Assembly (NCBI GenBank): GCA_017640245.1
Contig: JAGFWA010000004.1
Span: 1-36,060, forward strand
Length of the DNA stretch: 36,060 nucleotides
From: Pelagibacteraceae bacterium
GTDB taxonomy: Bacteria; Pseudomonadota; Alphaproteobacteria; Pelagibacterales; Pelagibacteraceae
Direction of reading: 5' to 3'
Shown: one piece after another, positions 8,180 to 16,168 of the stretch
Numbering within the stretch: the first letter of the stretch is position 1
Layout of the letters: every line of letters starts with the position of its first letter
Notes under the pieces: generated by a model
What the model saw: the letters and a program-made list of their open reading frames with translations, nothing else
Told to the model about the DNA's origin: nothing
Databases searched by the model: none
Made by a program: the position numbers and the translations under genes

Positions 8180-8613
8180 ATATTAAGTTTAACAACAAAG
8201 ACTATTTATTGTCTTGTGACGATGGTCAAGAAGAAGATTTAAAAAATCTTACAAAATTTTTAGATAAAAAATATTCTGATCTCAAGGAAAAACTCGGAAA
8301 CATTGGTGAGAATAAACTGCTACTTATAACCACAATTCAAGTTATTGATGAATATTTTGATTTAAAAAAAAAGGTTTTATCTCAAAAGAAGAACTTTGAG
8401 AACTTGTCTGAAAAATTTAAAGAAATGAAATCTCTAGCCATTGATTACAAAGAAGGCAAAGAGACAGAAATATCAAAACTCAATTTAGAGCTAGACAAAT
8501 TTAGAAAAACGGTTGAAGAAAGCCAAAGTATCTATGAAACGATGTTGGATAAGACCACAAAATCATTAGAAGAGATAATCAAAAATACTGAAAATGAGTC
8601 TCAAATTCAGTGA
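8167..8613 (+). CDS. zapA: Cell division protein ZapA
   Basis: ZapA bundles FtsZ filaments at the division site. The 148-residue product has the ZapA fold order: an N-terminal beta region (VNIKFNNKDYLLSCDDGQEE), a dimerisation helix containing LLLITTIQVIDEYFDLKKK, then a long charged coiled coil to the C-terminus. The start is GTG at 8167, inside the upstream zauP-like gene. The stop TGA is directly followed by the fthC ATG with no spacer. Bacterial ZapA is often about 100-130 residues, so the coiled-coil tail is rather long. Confidence 0.85.
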   Translation: MANVNIKFNNKDYLLSCDDGQEEDLKNLTKFLDKKYSDLKEKLGNIGENKLLLITTIQVIDEYFDLKKKVLSQKKNFENLSEKFKEMKSLAIDYKEGKETEISKLNLELDKFRKTVEESQSIYETMLDKTTKSLEEIIKNTENESQIQ

Positions 8614-9162
8614 ATGATTTTTAAAGAAAAAATCAGAAAAAAATTTCTTTTACTAAGAAAAAAAAAATATTTTGCTGTAGATCAGAGCTTTTTTAAACCA
8701 CTGCTCAAAATCATAAATGGTAAAAACAAGAAAAATATTTCTTTATATTATCCATCGAATTGCGAAGTCGATACTTTAAATTTATTCAAAATACTTGGGA
8801 AAAGGAAAGGCTTGTCTACCTCTCTTCCTGTGCTTTTGCCCAATGGAATGATGAAATTTATACAATGGAAATTATTTGAACCTCTAAGAGTAAATACTTA
8901 TGGTTTTCTAGAGCCTTTAGTAAATGGAAAAAGCGTTAATCCAGATTTGATTATAGTTCCTCTTTTAGCATATGACAAATTTTACAATCGTCTTGGCTAT
9001 GGTAAGGGCTATTATGATAAATTTTTTACACAATATTTAAAAAACAGGAAAAACATTTTAACTATTGGTCTTGCATTTTCTTTCCAAAAATATAAAAAAA
9101 TACCAATCTCAAAATCTGACGTAAAATTGAATTATATTCTAACAGAGAAAGGTATTTTTTAA
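8614..9162 (+). CDS. fthC: 5-formyltetrahydrofolate cyclo-ligase
   Basis: The enzyme converts 5-formyl-THF to 5,10-methenyl-THF with ATP. The 182-residue protein has the basic N-terminal helix (IRKKFLLLRKKK), SLYYPSNCEVDTLNL, and the family signature DLIIVPLLAYDK followed by RLGYGKGYYDKF. The zapA-fthC order is conserved in many Proteobacteria and often flanks the 6S RNA gene, but here the ATG abuts the zapA stop, so no RNA fits between. YmdB follows 7 nt later. Folate metabolism is also represented by folP at 19180. Confidence 0.92.
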   Translation: MIFKEKIRKKFLLLRKKKYFAVDQSFFKPLLKIINGKNKKNISLYYPSNCEVDTLNLFKILGKRKGLSTSLPVLLPNGMMKFIQWKLFEPLRVNTYGFLEPLVNGKSVNPDLIIVPLLAYDKFYNRLGYGKGYYDKFFTQYLKNRKNILTIGLAFSFQKYKKIPISKSDVKLNYILTEKGIF

Positions 9163-9169
9163 AATTGAT

Positions 9170-9979
9170 ATGAACATACTAATTTTAGGAGACGTTGTGG
9201 GTTCTACTGGAAGGGAAGCCCTAAAAAAAAGATTAAAAACAATAATTAAAGAAAAAAATATAGATTTTACTGTAGTGAATGGAGAGAATGCAGATAATAC
9301 TGGTAGGGGCATAACTAAAGAAAATAGTAATAGTTTTTTTGATCTCGGCGTTGATGTTATTACTAGCGGCAATCATATTTGGGATCAAAAAGAAATCATG
9401 ACGTTTATTGAAAATGAAAAAAGACTTTTAAGACCTTACAATTTAACGAAAGGCTCACCGGGTAAAGGGTTTGGGATTTTTCAAACAAAAAATAAAAAAT
9501 TTAAAATTGCAGTCATTAACCTTATGGGAAATATCTTCATGAAAAAATGTGACGATCTTTTTCAAGCAGCTTCTCAATTAAAAAATTTAGTTCGATTAAG
9601 AAAAGATGCTGATTTTATCATAGTTGATATTCACGGTGAAATAACAAGTGAAAAAATGGCGTTAGGTCATTTTTTTGACGGAGAAGCAACAGTTGTTGTT
9701 GGAACACATACCCACGTTCCTACATCTGATACACATATATTAAAAGGAGGAACTGCATATCAAACCGATCTTGGTATGTGCGGAGATTACGATTCTGTAA
9801 TTGGAATGAATAAAGACAATTCATTAATGAGATTTTTTAAAAATGAAAATGCAAAAAGACACTCTCCAGCATTAGGTGACGCAACTATTTCAGGAATAAT
9901 TGTTGAGGCAGATTCTTCTTCAGGTAAAGCAATCAAAGCAGAGCCTTTAATAGTCGGTAGGATTTTAAAAAATTTTTAA
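9170..9979 (+). CDS. ymdB: YmdB-family metallophosphoesterase (TIGR00282)
   Basis: This is a 269-residue calcineurin-like phosphoesterase. Metal ligands are visible in order: LGDVVGSTG (Asp8), VVNGENADNTGRG (Asn39 region), TSGNHIWD (Asn-His 68-69), VDIHGEITSEKMA and the C-terminal GTHTHVPTSD. In Bacillus and Deinococcus the family acts on 2',3'-cyclic nucleotides and related phosphodiesters; the physiological role in Alphaproteobacteria is not established. It lies between fthC and yebC with 6-7 nt spacers and no Shine-Dalgarno. Family call is strong; substrate is open. Confidence 0.93.
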   Translation: MNILILGDVVGSTGREALKKRLKTIIKEKNIDFTVVNGENADNTGRGITKENSNSFFDLGVDVITSGNHIWDQKEIMTFIENEKRLLRPYNLTKGSPGKGFGIFQTKNKKFKIAVINLMGNIFMKKCDDLFQAASQLKNLVRLRKDADFIIVDIHGEITSEKMALGHFFDGEATVVVGTHTHVPTSDTHILKGGTAYQTDLGMCGDYDSVIGMNKDNSLMRFFKNENAKRHSPALGDATISGIIVEADSSSGKAIKAEPLIVGRILKNF

Positions 9980-9985
9980 CTTAAT

Positions 9986-10705
9986 ATGGCTGGTCATTCA
10001 CACTGGGCTGGAATAAAACATAAAAAGGGAAAACAGGATAAATTAAGGTCAAAAATCTTTTCGAAAATTTCAAGAGAAATTACAGTTGCAGCCAAGCTTG
10101 GTTCAAAAGATCCAAGCATCAATCACAGATTGCGAGCAGCCATTGAAGTTGCCAAGGAGGCTAATATGCCGAAGGACAATATCAATAGAGCAATTAGCAA
10201 ATCTGAAGTAGACAAAAATCAAAATTTTCAAAGTCTAAGATATGAGGGATTTGGTCCTAAAAATGTTGCTCTTATAATGGAAACTTTAACAGAAAATAAA
10301 AATAGAACAGCCGCCAGCATAAGAGCAATTTTACAGAAACATGGTGGAAATCTAGGTAACTCTGGTTCAACAGCCCATTTTTTTTATAATTGTGGAGTGA
10401 TTCAAATAGAAAAAAAATATATATCTGATGAAAAGGTATTGGAGTTTGCCATAAATGCTGGAGCTAAAGACTGTAAAAGTGATAAAAGTTTTCACGAAAT
10501 AATTACAAAAAAAGAAGATTTTTATAAAGTAAAAAATGAAATTGAAAAATTGACAAAGGATTTTATTTATTCAAATATGGAATGGAGACCTTATAATTTA
10601 ATAAATATACCAAGAGAAAATTTTAAAGATATAGAAAATATGCTTGAATTATTACAGGAAGATGATGATGTTCAAAATGTTTTTCATAACTGCAAACTTG
10701 GGTAA
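9986..10705 (+). CDS. yebC: YebC/PmpR family protein
   Basis: The 239-residue sequence begins with the family hallmark MAGHSHWAGIKHKKGKQD (residues 1-18). SKISREITVAAKLG and AKEANMPKDNINRAI follow, then the central RYEGFGPKNVALIMETLTEN and HGGNLGNSGSTAHFF. YebC proteins were long called transcription regulators; recent work also ties them to relief of ribosome stalling at proline-rich sequences, which would complement EF-P encoded at 2412. It precedes the RuvC-like gene, as yebC precedes ruvC in many Proteobacteria. Confidence 0.96.
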   Translation: MAGHSHWAGIKHKKGKQDKLRSKIFSKISREITVAAKLGSKDPSINHRLRAAIEVAKEANMPKDNINRAISKSEVDKNQNFQSLRYEGFGPKNVALIMETLTENKNRTAASIRAILQKHGGNLGNSGSTAHFFYNCGVIQIEKKYISDEKVLEFAINAGAKDCKSDKSFHEIITKKEDFYKVKNEIEKLTKDFIYSNMEWRPYNLINIPRENFKDIENMLELLQEDDDVQNVFHNCKLG

Positions 10706-10716
10706 TTGATTTTAAG

Positions 10717-11232
10717 ATGATAATTTTTGGAATAGATCCTGGAGTAAGTGGCGCAATTTGCGTCTTAAAAGAAAAAGAGATTATCGAGGTATATGAAATG
10801 CCAACAATGATTGACGGAAAAAAAAATAAAAGACAAGTTAATGGGGCCGAAGTGACCAATATATTACTCAAGGAATTAAATAATCTTCAATTGCCTGAGA
10901 TCTCGAGTAGTTCTAAATTGGAAGAAAGGGTAAAAGTTGTTGTTGAACATGTAACGGCAATGCCTGGACAAGGAGTTACAAGCATGTTTAACTTTGGTCA
11001 ATCTTTCGGTGTAATAAAAGGGGTATGTGCAGCACTGAAATTACCAATTTATTTTGTCAGACCTATGAAATGGAAAAAACATTTCAACTTGATTAAAACC
11101 AATAAAGATGCAAGCAGAACAAAGGCAATTGAAATTTATCCCAGCATATCAAACAAACTCTCTAGAAAAAAAGACTCTAATAAAGCCGATGCAATTTTAA
11201 TTGCTAGATATTTTCATTATACTCAACTTTAA
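10717..11232 (+). CDS. RuvC-like Holliday-junction resolvase, phage-type
   Basis: This 171-residue RNase H-fold protein opens with FGIDPGVSGAI (Asp7), has an internal acidic strand VVVEHV (Glu77) followed by AMPGQGVTSMFNFGQSFGVI, then VRPMKWKKHFNL and a C-terminal KKDSNKADAILIA (Asp153, Asp158). The order matches RuvC, but the AMPGQGVxSMFxFGxSxG block is typical of RuvC-like proteins in phages and some alphaproteobacterial genomes rather than canonical RuvC. Position after yebC is the normal ruvC position, yet ruvA, ruvB and ybgC are missing before tolQ. Resolvase activity is inferred. Confidence 0.8.
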   Translation: MIIFGIDPGVSGAICVLKEKEIIEVYEMPTMIDGKKNKRQVNGAEVTNILLKELNNLQLPEISSSSKLEERVKVVVEHVTAMPGQGVTSMFNFGQSFGVIKGVCAALKLPIYFVRPMKWKKHFNLIKTNKDASRTKAIEIYPSISNKLSRKKDSNKADAILIARYFHYTQL

Positions 11233-11294
11233 TCCCTGTAAAAACTTATCTTTAATGCCAAATTGATGACACATTCTATACGTAATTAACTTCA

Positions 11295-11975
11295 ATGGAA
11301 CAGGAAATTGCAACTCAAGTAGTTGGTCTAGGTGGAGCAACTGACTTTTCACTTTGGCAACTATTTTTGCGAGCCGATTTTGTAGTTAAAAGTGTAATTT
11401 TAATTCTCATAGCAAGTTCTATTTTCTCCTGGGCGCTCATATTTGATAAATACAGACTTTTTAAAAGAATAGATAAAAGTACAAAGTTATTTGAAGATAA
11501 GTTTTGGAAATCAAAATCAGCAGAAACCTTTTATAAAAACATTCCAGATAAAACAGATGATCCGTTAGCTCAAGTTTTTAAGTCTGCAATGGAAGAATTA
11601 ATTAAGACCAGATCAAAAACTTCAGCAGTTCAAAGTGCACGCGTTCAAAGAGTGGTTGAAGTATCAATTGATAAGCAATCGAAAAACATAGAAAAAAATT
11701 TTACTTATCTTGCCACGGTGGGATCTACAGCTCCATTTATTGGGTTGTTTGGGACCGTTTGGGGCATTATGAATTCTTTTCAATCAATAGCAATTTCAAG
11801 AAATACAAGCTTAGCAATAGTGGCGCCAGGTATTGCGGAAGCATTGTTTGCAACGGCACTCGGATTGTTGGCTGCTATTCCAGCAGTAATTGCTTACAAT
11901 AAATTTAATAGCGATTCTCAAAGATATCTTTCAAGGGTTGATAATTTTTGTAAAAGATTTTTATCAATAGTTTAA
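11295..11975 (+). CDS. tolQ: Tol-Pal system proton channel subunit TolQ
   Basis: TolQ is the MotA/ExbB-type inner-membrane subunit that, with TolR, uses the proton gradient to energise TolA. The 226-residue protein has a first membrane helix around residues 34-50 (VILILIASSIFSWALIF), a long cytoplasmic loop, and two later helices around 140-160 (LATVGSTAPFIGLFGTVWGI) and 175-200 (ALFATALGLLAAIPAVIAY). The TAPFIGLFGTVWGI block is diagnostic. It starts the tolQRAB-pal-cpoB run after a 62-nt gap; no ybgC thioesterase gene precedes it. Confidence 0.96.
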   Translation: MEQEIATQVVGLGGATDFSLWQLFLRADFVVKSVILILIASSIFSWALIFDKYRLFKRIDKSTKLFEDKFWKSKSAETFYKNIPDKTDDPLAQVFKSAMEELIKTRSKTSAVQSARVQRVVEVSIDKQSKNIEKNFTYLATVGSTAPFIGLFGTVWGIMNSFQSIAISRNTSLAIVAPGIAEALFATALGLLAAIPAVIAYNKFNSDSQRYLSRVDNFCKRFLSIV

Positions 11976-11978
11976 TTT

Positions 11979-12392
11979 ATGGCTTTTATAATTAATCGCT
12001 CAAAAAAAGAACCTATGAGCGAGATAAATGTCACCCCATTCGTTGATGTTATGCTTGTGCTTTTAATAATATTTATGGTTACGGCACCTCTGCTTACAGT
12101 TGGTGTCCAGGTTGATCTACCAGAATCTGCCGCAGATTCATTGCCTGATGAGCAAGAACCACTAACAATAAGTATTAATTCAAAAGGAGAAGTTTTCATT
12201 CAAGAACACCAGGTAACTTTTCAAAAAATTGTTCCAAAATTGTTGGCTATATCAAAGAATCGGACTGATACTAGAATTTATGTTAGGGGTGATAAAACGA
12301 TAAATTATGGAAGAGTCCTGGAAGTTATGGGCAGACTATCCGGAGCAGGTTTTTCAAAAGTTGCGTTAATATCAGAGCCTTATAAAAATTGA
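11979..12392 (+). CDS. tolR: Tol-Pal system subunit TolR
   Basis: TolR is an ExbD-family protein of 137 residues with one N-terminal membrane helix (about 18-38) and a periplasmic domain. The sequence MSEINVTPFVDVMLVLLIIF carries the conserved Asp (Asp23) needed for proton use. The C-terminal part has RIYVRGDKTINYGRVLEVMG, typical of the family. It begins 3 nt after the tolQ stop and precedes tolA by 6 nt, so the three form one unit. Confidence 0.96.
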   Translation: MAFIINRSKKEPMSEINVTPFVDVMLVLLIIFMVTAPLLTVGVQVDLPESAADSLPDEQEPLTISINSKGEVFIQEHQVTFQKIVPKLLAISKNRTDTRIYVRGDKTINYGRVLEVMGRLSGAGFSKVALISEPYKN

Positions 12393-12398
12393 AATTTT

Positions 12399-13205
12399 AT
12401 GAGCAGAAGTTTGTTTTTTTCATTTTTTCTTCATGCTTTCTTTATATACCTTACAGCTTTAACACTTCCTTTTATGTTACGTAATCCAATAGACTTGCCG
12501 CCAATTGTTTCAGTTGAATTCATTGAAATTAGAGACGAAACCAATATTCCTTATGCTCCCAAGGCAAGGAAAATAATCGAAAAAGTAAAAAAGGAAAAAG
12601 AGAGAGTTGTTTCGGAACAGGCTCCTCCTGCAGATATAGCTAAAGAGAAACCTGATCGAATACCCATGCCAGAGGATAAGAAGGAGAAACAAGAATTAAA
12701 AAAAAAGAAACAAAATCCAGAAGAAATTAAACCTCAAATCAGACAAGTTTCAGAGTTTGAAAAAAAAGAACTATTTGACCCTAATCAAATTGCAGCTTTA
12801 ATAGATAAAGCAAAAGAAGAACAGGCAGAAACAGAAAGAAAAAGCGAAAAGTTAACCCAAAGCAATGTCAAAAATTCTTTTGCCAAAGGACTTTCTTTAT
12901 CCGAAGAAGATGCTTTACGAGCTCAAATTTTTGGTTGCTGGAGTGTTCCACTAGGTTTACCTTTCGATGAGGAATTACTTGTTAGAATTAAACTTAAATT
13001 AAAACCAGATGGAACAATACTTAAATCTGAAATTTTAGACCATGCAAGAATGAATACACCAGGACAAAGTTTTTACAGAGTTTTAGCCGAGAGCGCCTTA
13101 AGAGCAATTAGAATCTGTCAGCCATTAAAAGTTCCACCAACCGGATATGAAAGATGGAAGAATTTACAGCTAAATTTTGATCCAACAGAAATGTTAAAAG
13201 GTTAG
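12399..13205 (+). CDS. tolA: Tol-Pal system protein TolA
   Basis: TolA spans the periplasm to link TolQR to TolB/Pal. The 268-residue protein has one N-terminal membrane helix (about residues 5-25), then a Lys/Glu-rich low-complexity stretch (about 45-165) that would form the extended rod. The C-terminal globular domain follows, with [20 protein letters not shown] and [26 protein letters not shown]. Length is below E. coli TolA (421) because the helical rod is short. The call rests on both architecture and position between tolR and tolB. Confidence 0.92.
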   Translation: MSRSLFFSFFLHAFFIYLTALTLPFMLRNPIDLPPIVSVEFIEIRDETNIPYAPKARKIIEKVKKEKERVVSEQAPPADIAKEKPDRIPMPEDKKEKQELKKKKQNPEEIKPQIRQVSEFEKKELFDPNQIAALIDKAKEEQAETERKSEKLTQSNVKNSFAKGLSLSEEDALRAQIFGCWSVPLGLPFDEELLVRIKLKLKPDGTILKSEILDHARMNTPGQSFYRVLAESALRAIRICQPLKVPPTGYERWKNLQLNFDPTEMLKG

Positions 13206-13213
13206 AAAAAATT

Positions 13214-14551
13214 ATGAAAAAAATATTTTTTATTTTCTTATTTTTTATTATTAGCTTTAAAAACGCATACAGTCTTATCAAAGTAGATATTACTAGAGGT
13301 AATCTTGATCCATTACCTATTGCAATTTCGCCATTACATGTTGATTCGAAATCAGAAAAATTATCATTATTTGATACCGATAAATTGGGTGAGGAAATTT
13401 CTAAGGTAATAGAGCAAAATTTTAGATCGACAGGATTATTCAATCCATTGAAAAAAGATTCATTCGTGCAAAAGCCTGATATAGCTCATTTAAAACCAAG
13501 ATTTGAAGATTGGAGATTAATAAAGGCACAAGCTTTAATTACGGGGAAAGTTTTAATTAAAAACAAAAAATTGAAAGTAGAATTTAGACTTTGGGACACA
13601 ATAGCCTCTAAAGAAATGATTGCATTGTCATTTACCACTACCCCGCCAAACTGGAGAAGAGTTGCTCATATTATTTCAGACAAAGTTTATGAAAGGTTGA
13701 CAGGTGAAAGTGGTTATTTTGATACTAGAATAATATATGTTTCCGAAACAGGTCCCAAAGATCGGAGAATAAAGAAACTAGGATTGATGGATCAAGATGG
13801 ATATAACACTAAATATTTAACATTAGGAAACGAGTTAGTTTTAACGCCAAGATTTAATCCTACCAATCAACTTGTTACTTACATGTCATATTTTAAAAAT
13901 ATGCCTCGAGTGTATTTACTAGATATTGAAACCGGCATTCAAGAAGTCGTGGGAAGCTTTCCTGGTATGACTTTTGCGCCAAGATTTTCTCCAGATGGAA
14001 AAAAAATTATTATGAGTTTTGCTAAAGACGGTAATTCGGATATTTACACGATGGATTTAAAAACACGAATAGTTGAGAAAATAACTAATCATCCATCAAT
14101 TGATACATCTCCGTCTTACTCACCCGATGGAAAATTTATTTGTTTTAATTCAGATAGAAGTGGAGTTCAGCAAATTTACGTTATGAGAAGCGATGGCACA
14201 CAAGTGAAAAGAATAACTTTTGGAACAGGACTTTACGGAACTCCAGTTTGGTCTCCTCGAGGAGATCTAATTGCATTTACCAAAGTTAGAAAAGGAAGAT
14301 TTTATATTGGCGTAATGAGAGCCGATGGAACAGGTGAAAGGCTATTAACCGAAAATTTTTATCAAGAAGCTCCCTCATGGTCACCTAATGGAAGGGTTTT
14401 AATATTCTATAGAGAGACCAAATCTGGCTCAAAAGGAGAAGGATTTTCTGCGAAACTATGGTCAATCGATATCACCGGATATAACGAAAGACAGATTAAA
14501 ACCGAGACAGATGCTTCCGACCCATCTTGGTCTTCATTGCTTTCAAAGTAG
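13214..14551 (+). CDS. tolB: Tol-Pal system periplasmic protein TolB
   Basis: TolB is a periplasmic beta-propeller that binds Pal. The 445-residue precursor has a signal peptide (about residues 1-20, [20 protein letters not shown]), an N-terminal alpha/beta domain, and successive propeller blades visible as repeated [36 protein letters not shown] and [13 protein letters not shown] motifs. It follows tolA by 8 nt. After it comes an 81-nt gap with a candidate pal promoter, so pal may also be expressed independently. Confidence 0.97.
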   Translation: MKKIFFIFLFFIISFKNAYSLIKVDITRGNLDPLPIAISPLHVDSKSEKLSLFDTDKLGEEISKVIEQNFRSTGLFNPLKKDSFVQKPDIAHLKPRFEDWRLIKAQALITGKVLIKNKKLKVEFRLWDTIASKEMIALSFTTTPPNWRRVAHIISDKVYERLTGESGYFDTRIIYVSETGPKDRRIKKLGLMDQDGYNTKYLTLGNELVLTPRFNPTNQLVTYMSYFKNMPRVYLLDIETGIQEVVGSFPGMTFAPRFSPDGKKIIMSFAKDGNSDIYTMDLKTRIVEKITNHPSIDTSPSYSPDGKFICFNSDRSGVQQIYVMRSDGTQVKRITFGTGLYGTPVWSPRGDLIAFTKVRKGRFYIGVMRADGTGERLLTENFYQEAPSWSPNGRVLIFYRETKSGSKGEGFSAKLWSIDITGYNERQIKTETDASDPSWSSLLSK

Positions 14552-14574
14552 TGATTTTCCAGTACAATTTTAAC

Positions 14575-14603
14575 TTGAAACATTCAAATAAATTTGAAAT
14601 ATT
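14575..14603 (+). promoter_or_regulatory. Candidate promoter with internal inverted repeat upstream of pal
   Basis: TTGAAA (14575-14580) is separated by 17 nt from AATATT (14598-14603), a fair sigma-70 match in the tolB-pal gap. A perfect 7-bp inverted repeat, TTCAAAT-AA-ATTTGAA (14583-14598), fills the spacer between the boxes, where a repressor could sit. A separate pal promoter would allow this abundant lipoprotein to be made in excess of TolQRAB. Pal also has a clear AGGAG (14623-14627), rare in this window. Confidence 0.4.
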
Positions 14604-14632
14604 AGGCACCTTAAATATATTTAGGAGATAGA

Positions 14633-15112
14633 ATGAGATTTAACAAAGCCCTTAGAAGTCTGTTTATAGTATTGTTTAGTACACTAATAATTTCTGCTTG
14701 TTCAACTGCTAAAAAGGCAGCCGATCCTCTTAAAAACGATGTTTACACTGGCACGGATACTGTTGAGTATTTAGCGAACGGTGTTCCCGACAGAGTATTT
14801 TTTGCAACAAATAAATTTAATCTTACCACAGCTGCTAGAGACACATTAAGAAAACAAGCAACTTGGTTAAGAAAGAATAAAAAGATAACTGTTACAATCG
14901 AAGGACATGCCGACGAACGAGGAACAAGAGAATATAACTTAGCATTGGGTGAAAGAAGAGCAAATTCTGCGAAAGATTATCTAATGACCTATGGAGTTTC
15001 TGGAAAGAGACTTTCTGTAATTAGCTACGGTAAGGAAAGACCGGTGAATCCAGCATCAAGCCCTCTAGCATGGTCTCAAAACAGAAGATCGGTTACAGTA
15101 AAAGCAAATTAA
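14633..15112 (+). CDS. pal: Peptidoglycan-associated lipoprotein Pal
   Basis: Pal is an outer-membrane lipoprotein that binds peptidoglycan and the Tol complex. The 159-residue precursor has a signal peptide ending in the lipobox IISAC with Cys23 as the lipidated residue. The OmpA-like C-terminal domain shows TIEGHADERGTREYNLALGERRA with the diaminopimelate-binding Asp/Arg, then YGKERPVNPASS. A good AGGAG lies 5 nt before the ATG. A strong intrinsic terminator follows the stop, so transcription of the tol run largely ends here. Confidence 0.97.
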   Translation: MRFNKALRSLFIVLFSTLIISACSTAKKAADPLKNDVYTGTDTVEYLANGVPDRVFFATNKFNLTTAARDTLRKQATWLRKNKKITVTIEGHADERGTREYNLALGERRANSAKDYLMTYGVSGKRLSVISYGKERPVNPASSPLAWSQNRRSVTVKAN

Positions 15113-15129
15113 TAAGTTTTAAGATTTAA

Positions 15130-15171
15130 AAAGACCCCATTATTACTAGAAAACAATGGGGTCTTTTTTTT
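15130..15171 (+). terminator. Intrinsic terminator after pal
   Basis: A perfect 12-bp stem (15130-15141 with 15155-15166; core GACCCCATT/AATGGGGTC) with a 13-nt loop runs straight into eight T residues (15164-15171). This is the only textbook rho-independent terminator I found in the window. It separates pal from cpoB, so cpoB must rely on read-through or its own promoter. Confidence 0.92.
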
Positions 15172-15199
15172 GCCATTTTATGAAAATAAAAGTGAAGTA

Positions 15200-16168
15200 A
15201 TGATTCTAAAAACTAAATTTCTAACAGGATTTTTTTTTGTATCTATTCTTGTATTATTTTTATCAAGCAATATTAAGGCTGAAGAAGAAGGTGGTAAACA
15301 AATATATGCTCAGATTGAACGTATCAGCAAAGATTTAAAAACACTTGAAAAGGCATTCTATAAAACTTCAGAAATTAAATCTTCAAGCGCTTCATCTAAT
15401 AATTTAAACGAAGATGTTTTAACAAGACATCTTCTCAAACTCAATGAGATTGAAGAACAATTTCGAGAAATTACTAATAGGTACGAAGAAATAAATTTTA
15501 AATTAGACAAGCTATCCAACAGAATTACAAAAATGCAAAGTGATAACCAAATAAGGTTTAGTGATTTAGAAAATAATAGCACAACCGAATCTGAATCAAA
15601 GAAATTCACAGTAAAGAAAAAAAATCTACCTGGAACTGACCAGCCACAAGAGCTTGGCAGAGTATCTGGCGAAGATATAAGTGTAACTACGCAAGTTCAA
15701 AAAACACAATCGGTTGAGACCGCAGGACTTGTAGTAACTGAAGAAGCATCCAGGTCTAAATCTTTATTGCCCAACAAACCTCCAAAAGAGCAATATAATT
15801 TTGCCGTGAGTTTTATTAAGATCGGAGATTATGAAACGGCAGAATTTGCTCTTAGAGAATTTATTGACAAAAACAAAGATAATGCATTAGCTGGAAATGC
15901 ACAGTATTGGTATGGTGAAACATTTAGAATCAGACAATTGTATCAAGATGCAGCATCAGCTTATCTAGATGGTTATCAGAACTATCCAAAAAGTAAAAAA
16001 GCACCAATAAATTTATTAAAGCTAGGAAGCACATTGGTGCAATTGGGAGAGAAAGAACAAGGGTGTTTGATGATTCTAGGTGTAAAAAAACAATATCCCA
16101 AAGCCAACAAGTCTGTGTTACAAAAAGCTGAATATGAGAAGAAAAAATTCAAATGTTCTAAGGCTTAA
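15200..16168 (+). CDS. cpoB: Tol-Pal coordinating TPR protein CpoB (YbgF)
   Basis: CpoB is a periplasmic protein coordinating Tol-Pal with peptidoglycan synthesis during constriction. From the ATG at 15200 the product is 322 residues: a signal peptide (about 1-26, ending SNIKA), a coiled-coil trimerisation region (about 60-115), a linker, and C-terminal TPR repeats with FAVSFIKIGDYETAEFALREF and GNAQYWYGETFRIRQLYQDAASAYLDGYQNYP. The frame extends to a TTG at 15170, but that codon lies inside the terminator and would spoil the signal peptide. It overlaps tilS by 35 nt. Confidence 0.9.
   Translation: MILKTKFLTGFFFVSILVLFLSSNIKAEEEGGKQIYAQIERISKDLKTLEKAFYKTSEIKSSSASSNNLNEDVLTRHLLKLNEIEEQFREITNRYEEINFKLDKLSNRITKMQSDNQIRFSDLENNSTTESESKKFTVKKKNLPGTDQPQELGRVSGEDISVTTQVQKTQSVETAGLVVTEEASRSKSLLPNKPPKEQYNFAVSFIKIGDYETAEFALREFIDKNKDNALAGNAQYWYGETFRIRQLYQDAASAYLDGYQNYPKSKKAPINLLKLGSTLVQLGEKEQGCLMILGVKKQYPKANKSVLQKAEYEKKKFKCSKA

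Noticed and set aside
15170-15199. TTG start for cpoB at 15170
   Set aside because: The codon lies in the T-tract of the pal terminator and would place charged residues before an otherwise good signal peptide starting at 15200.
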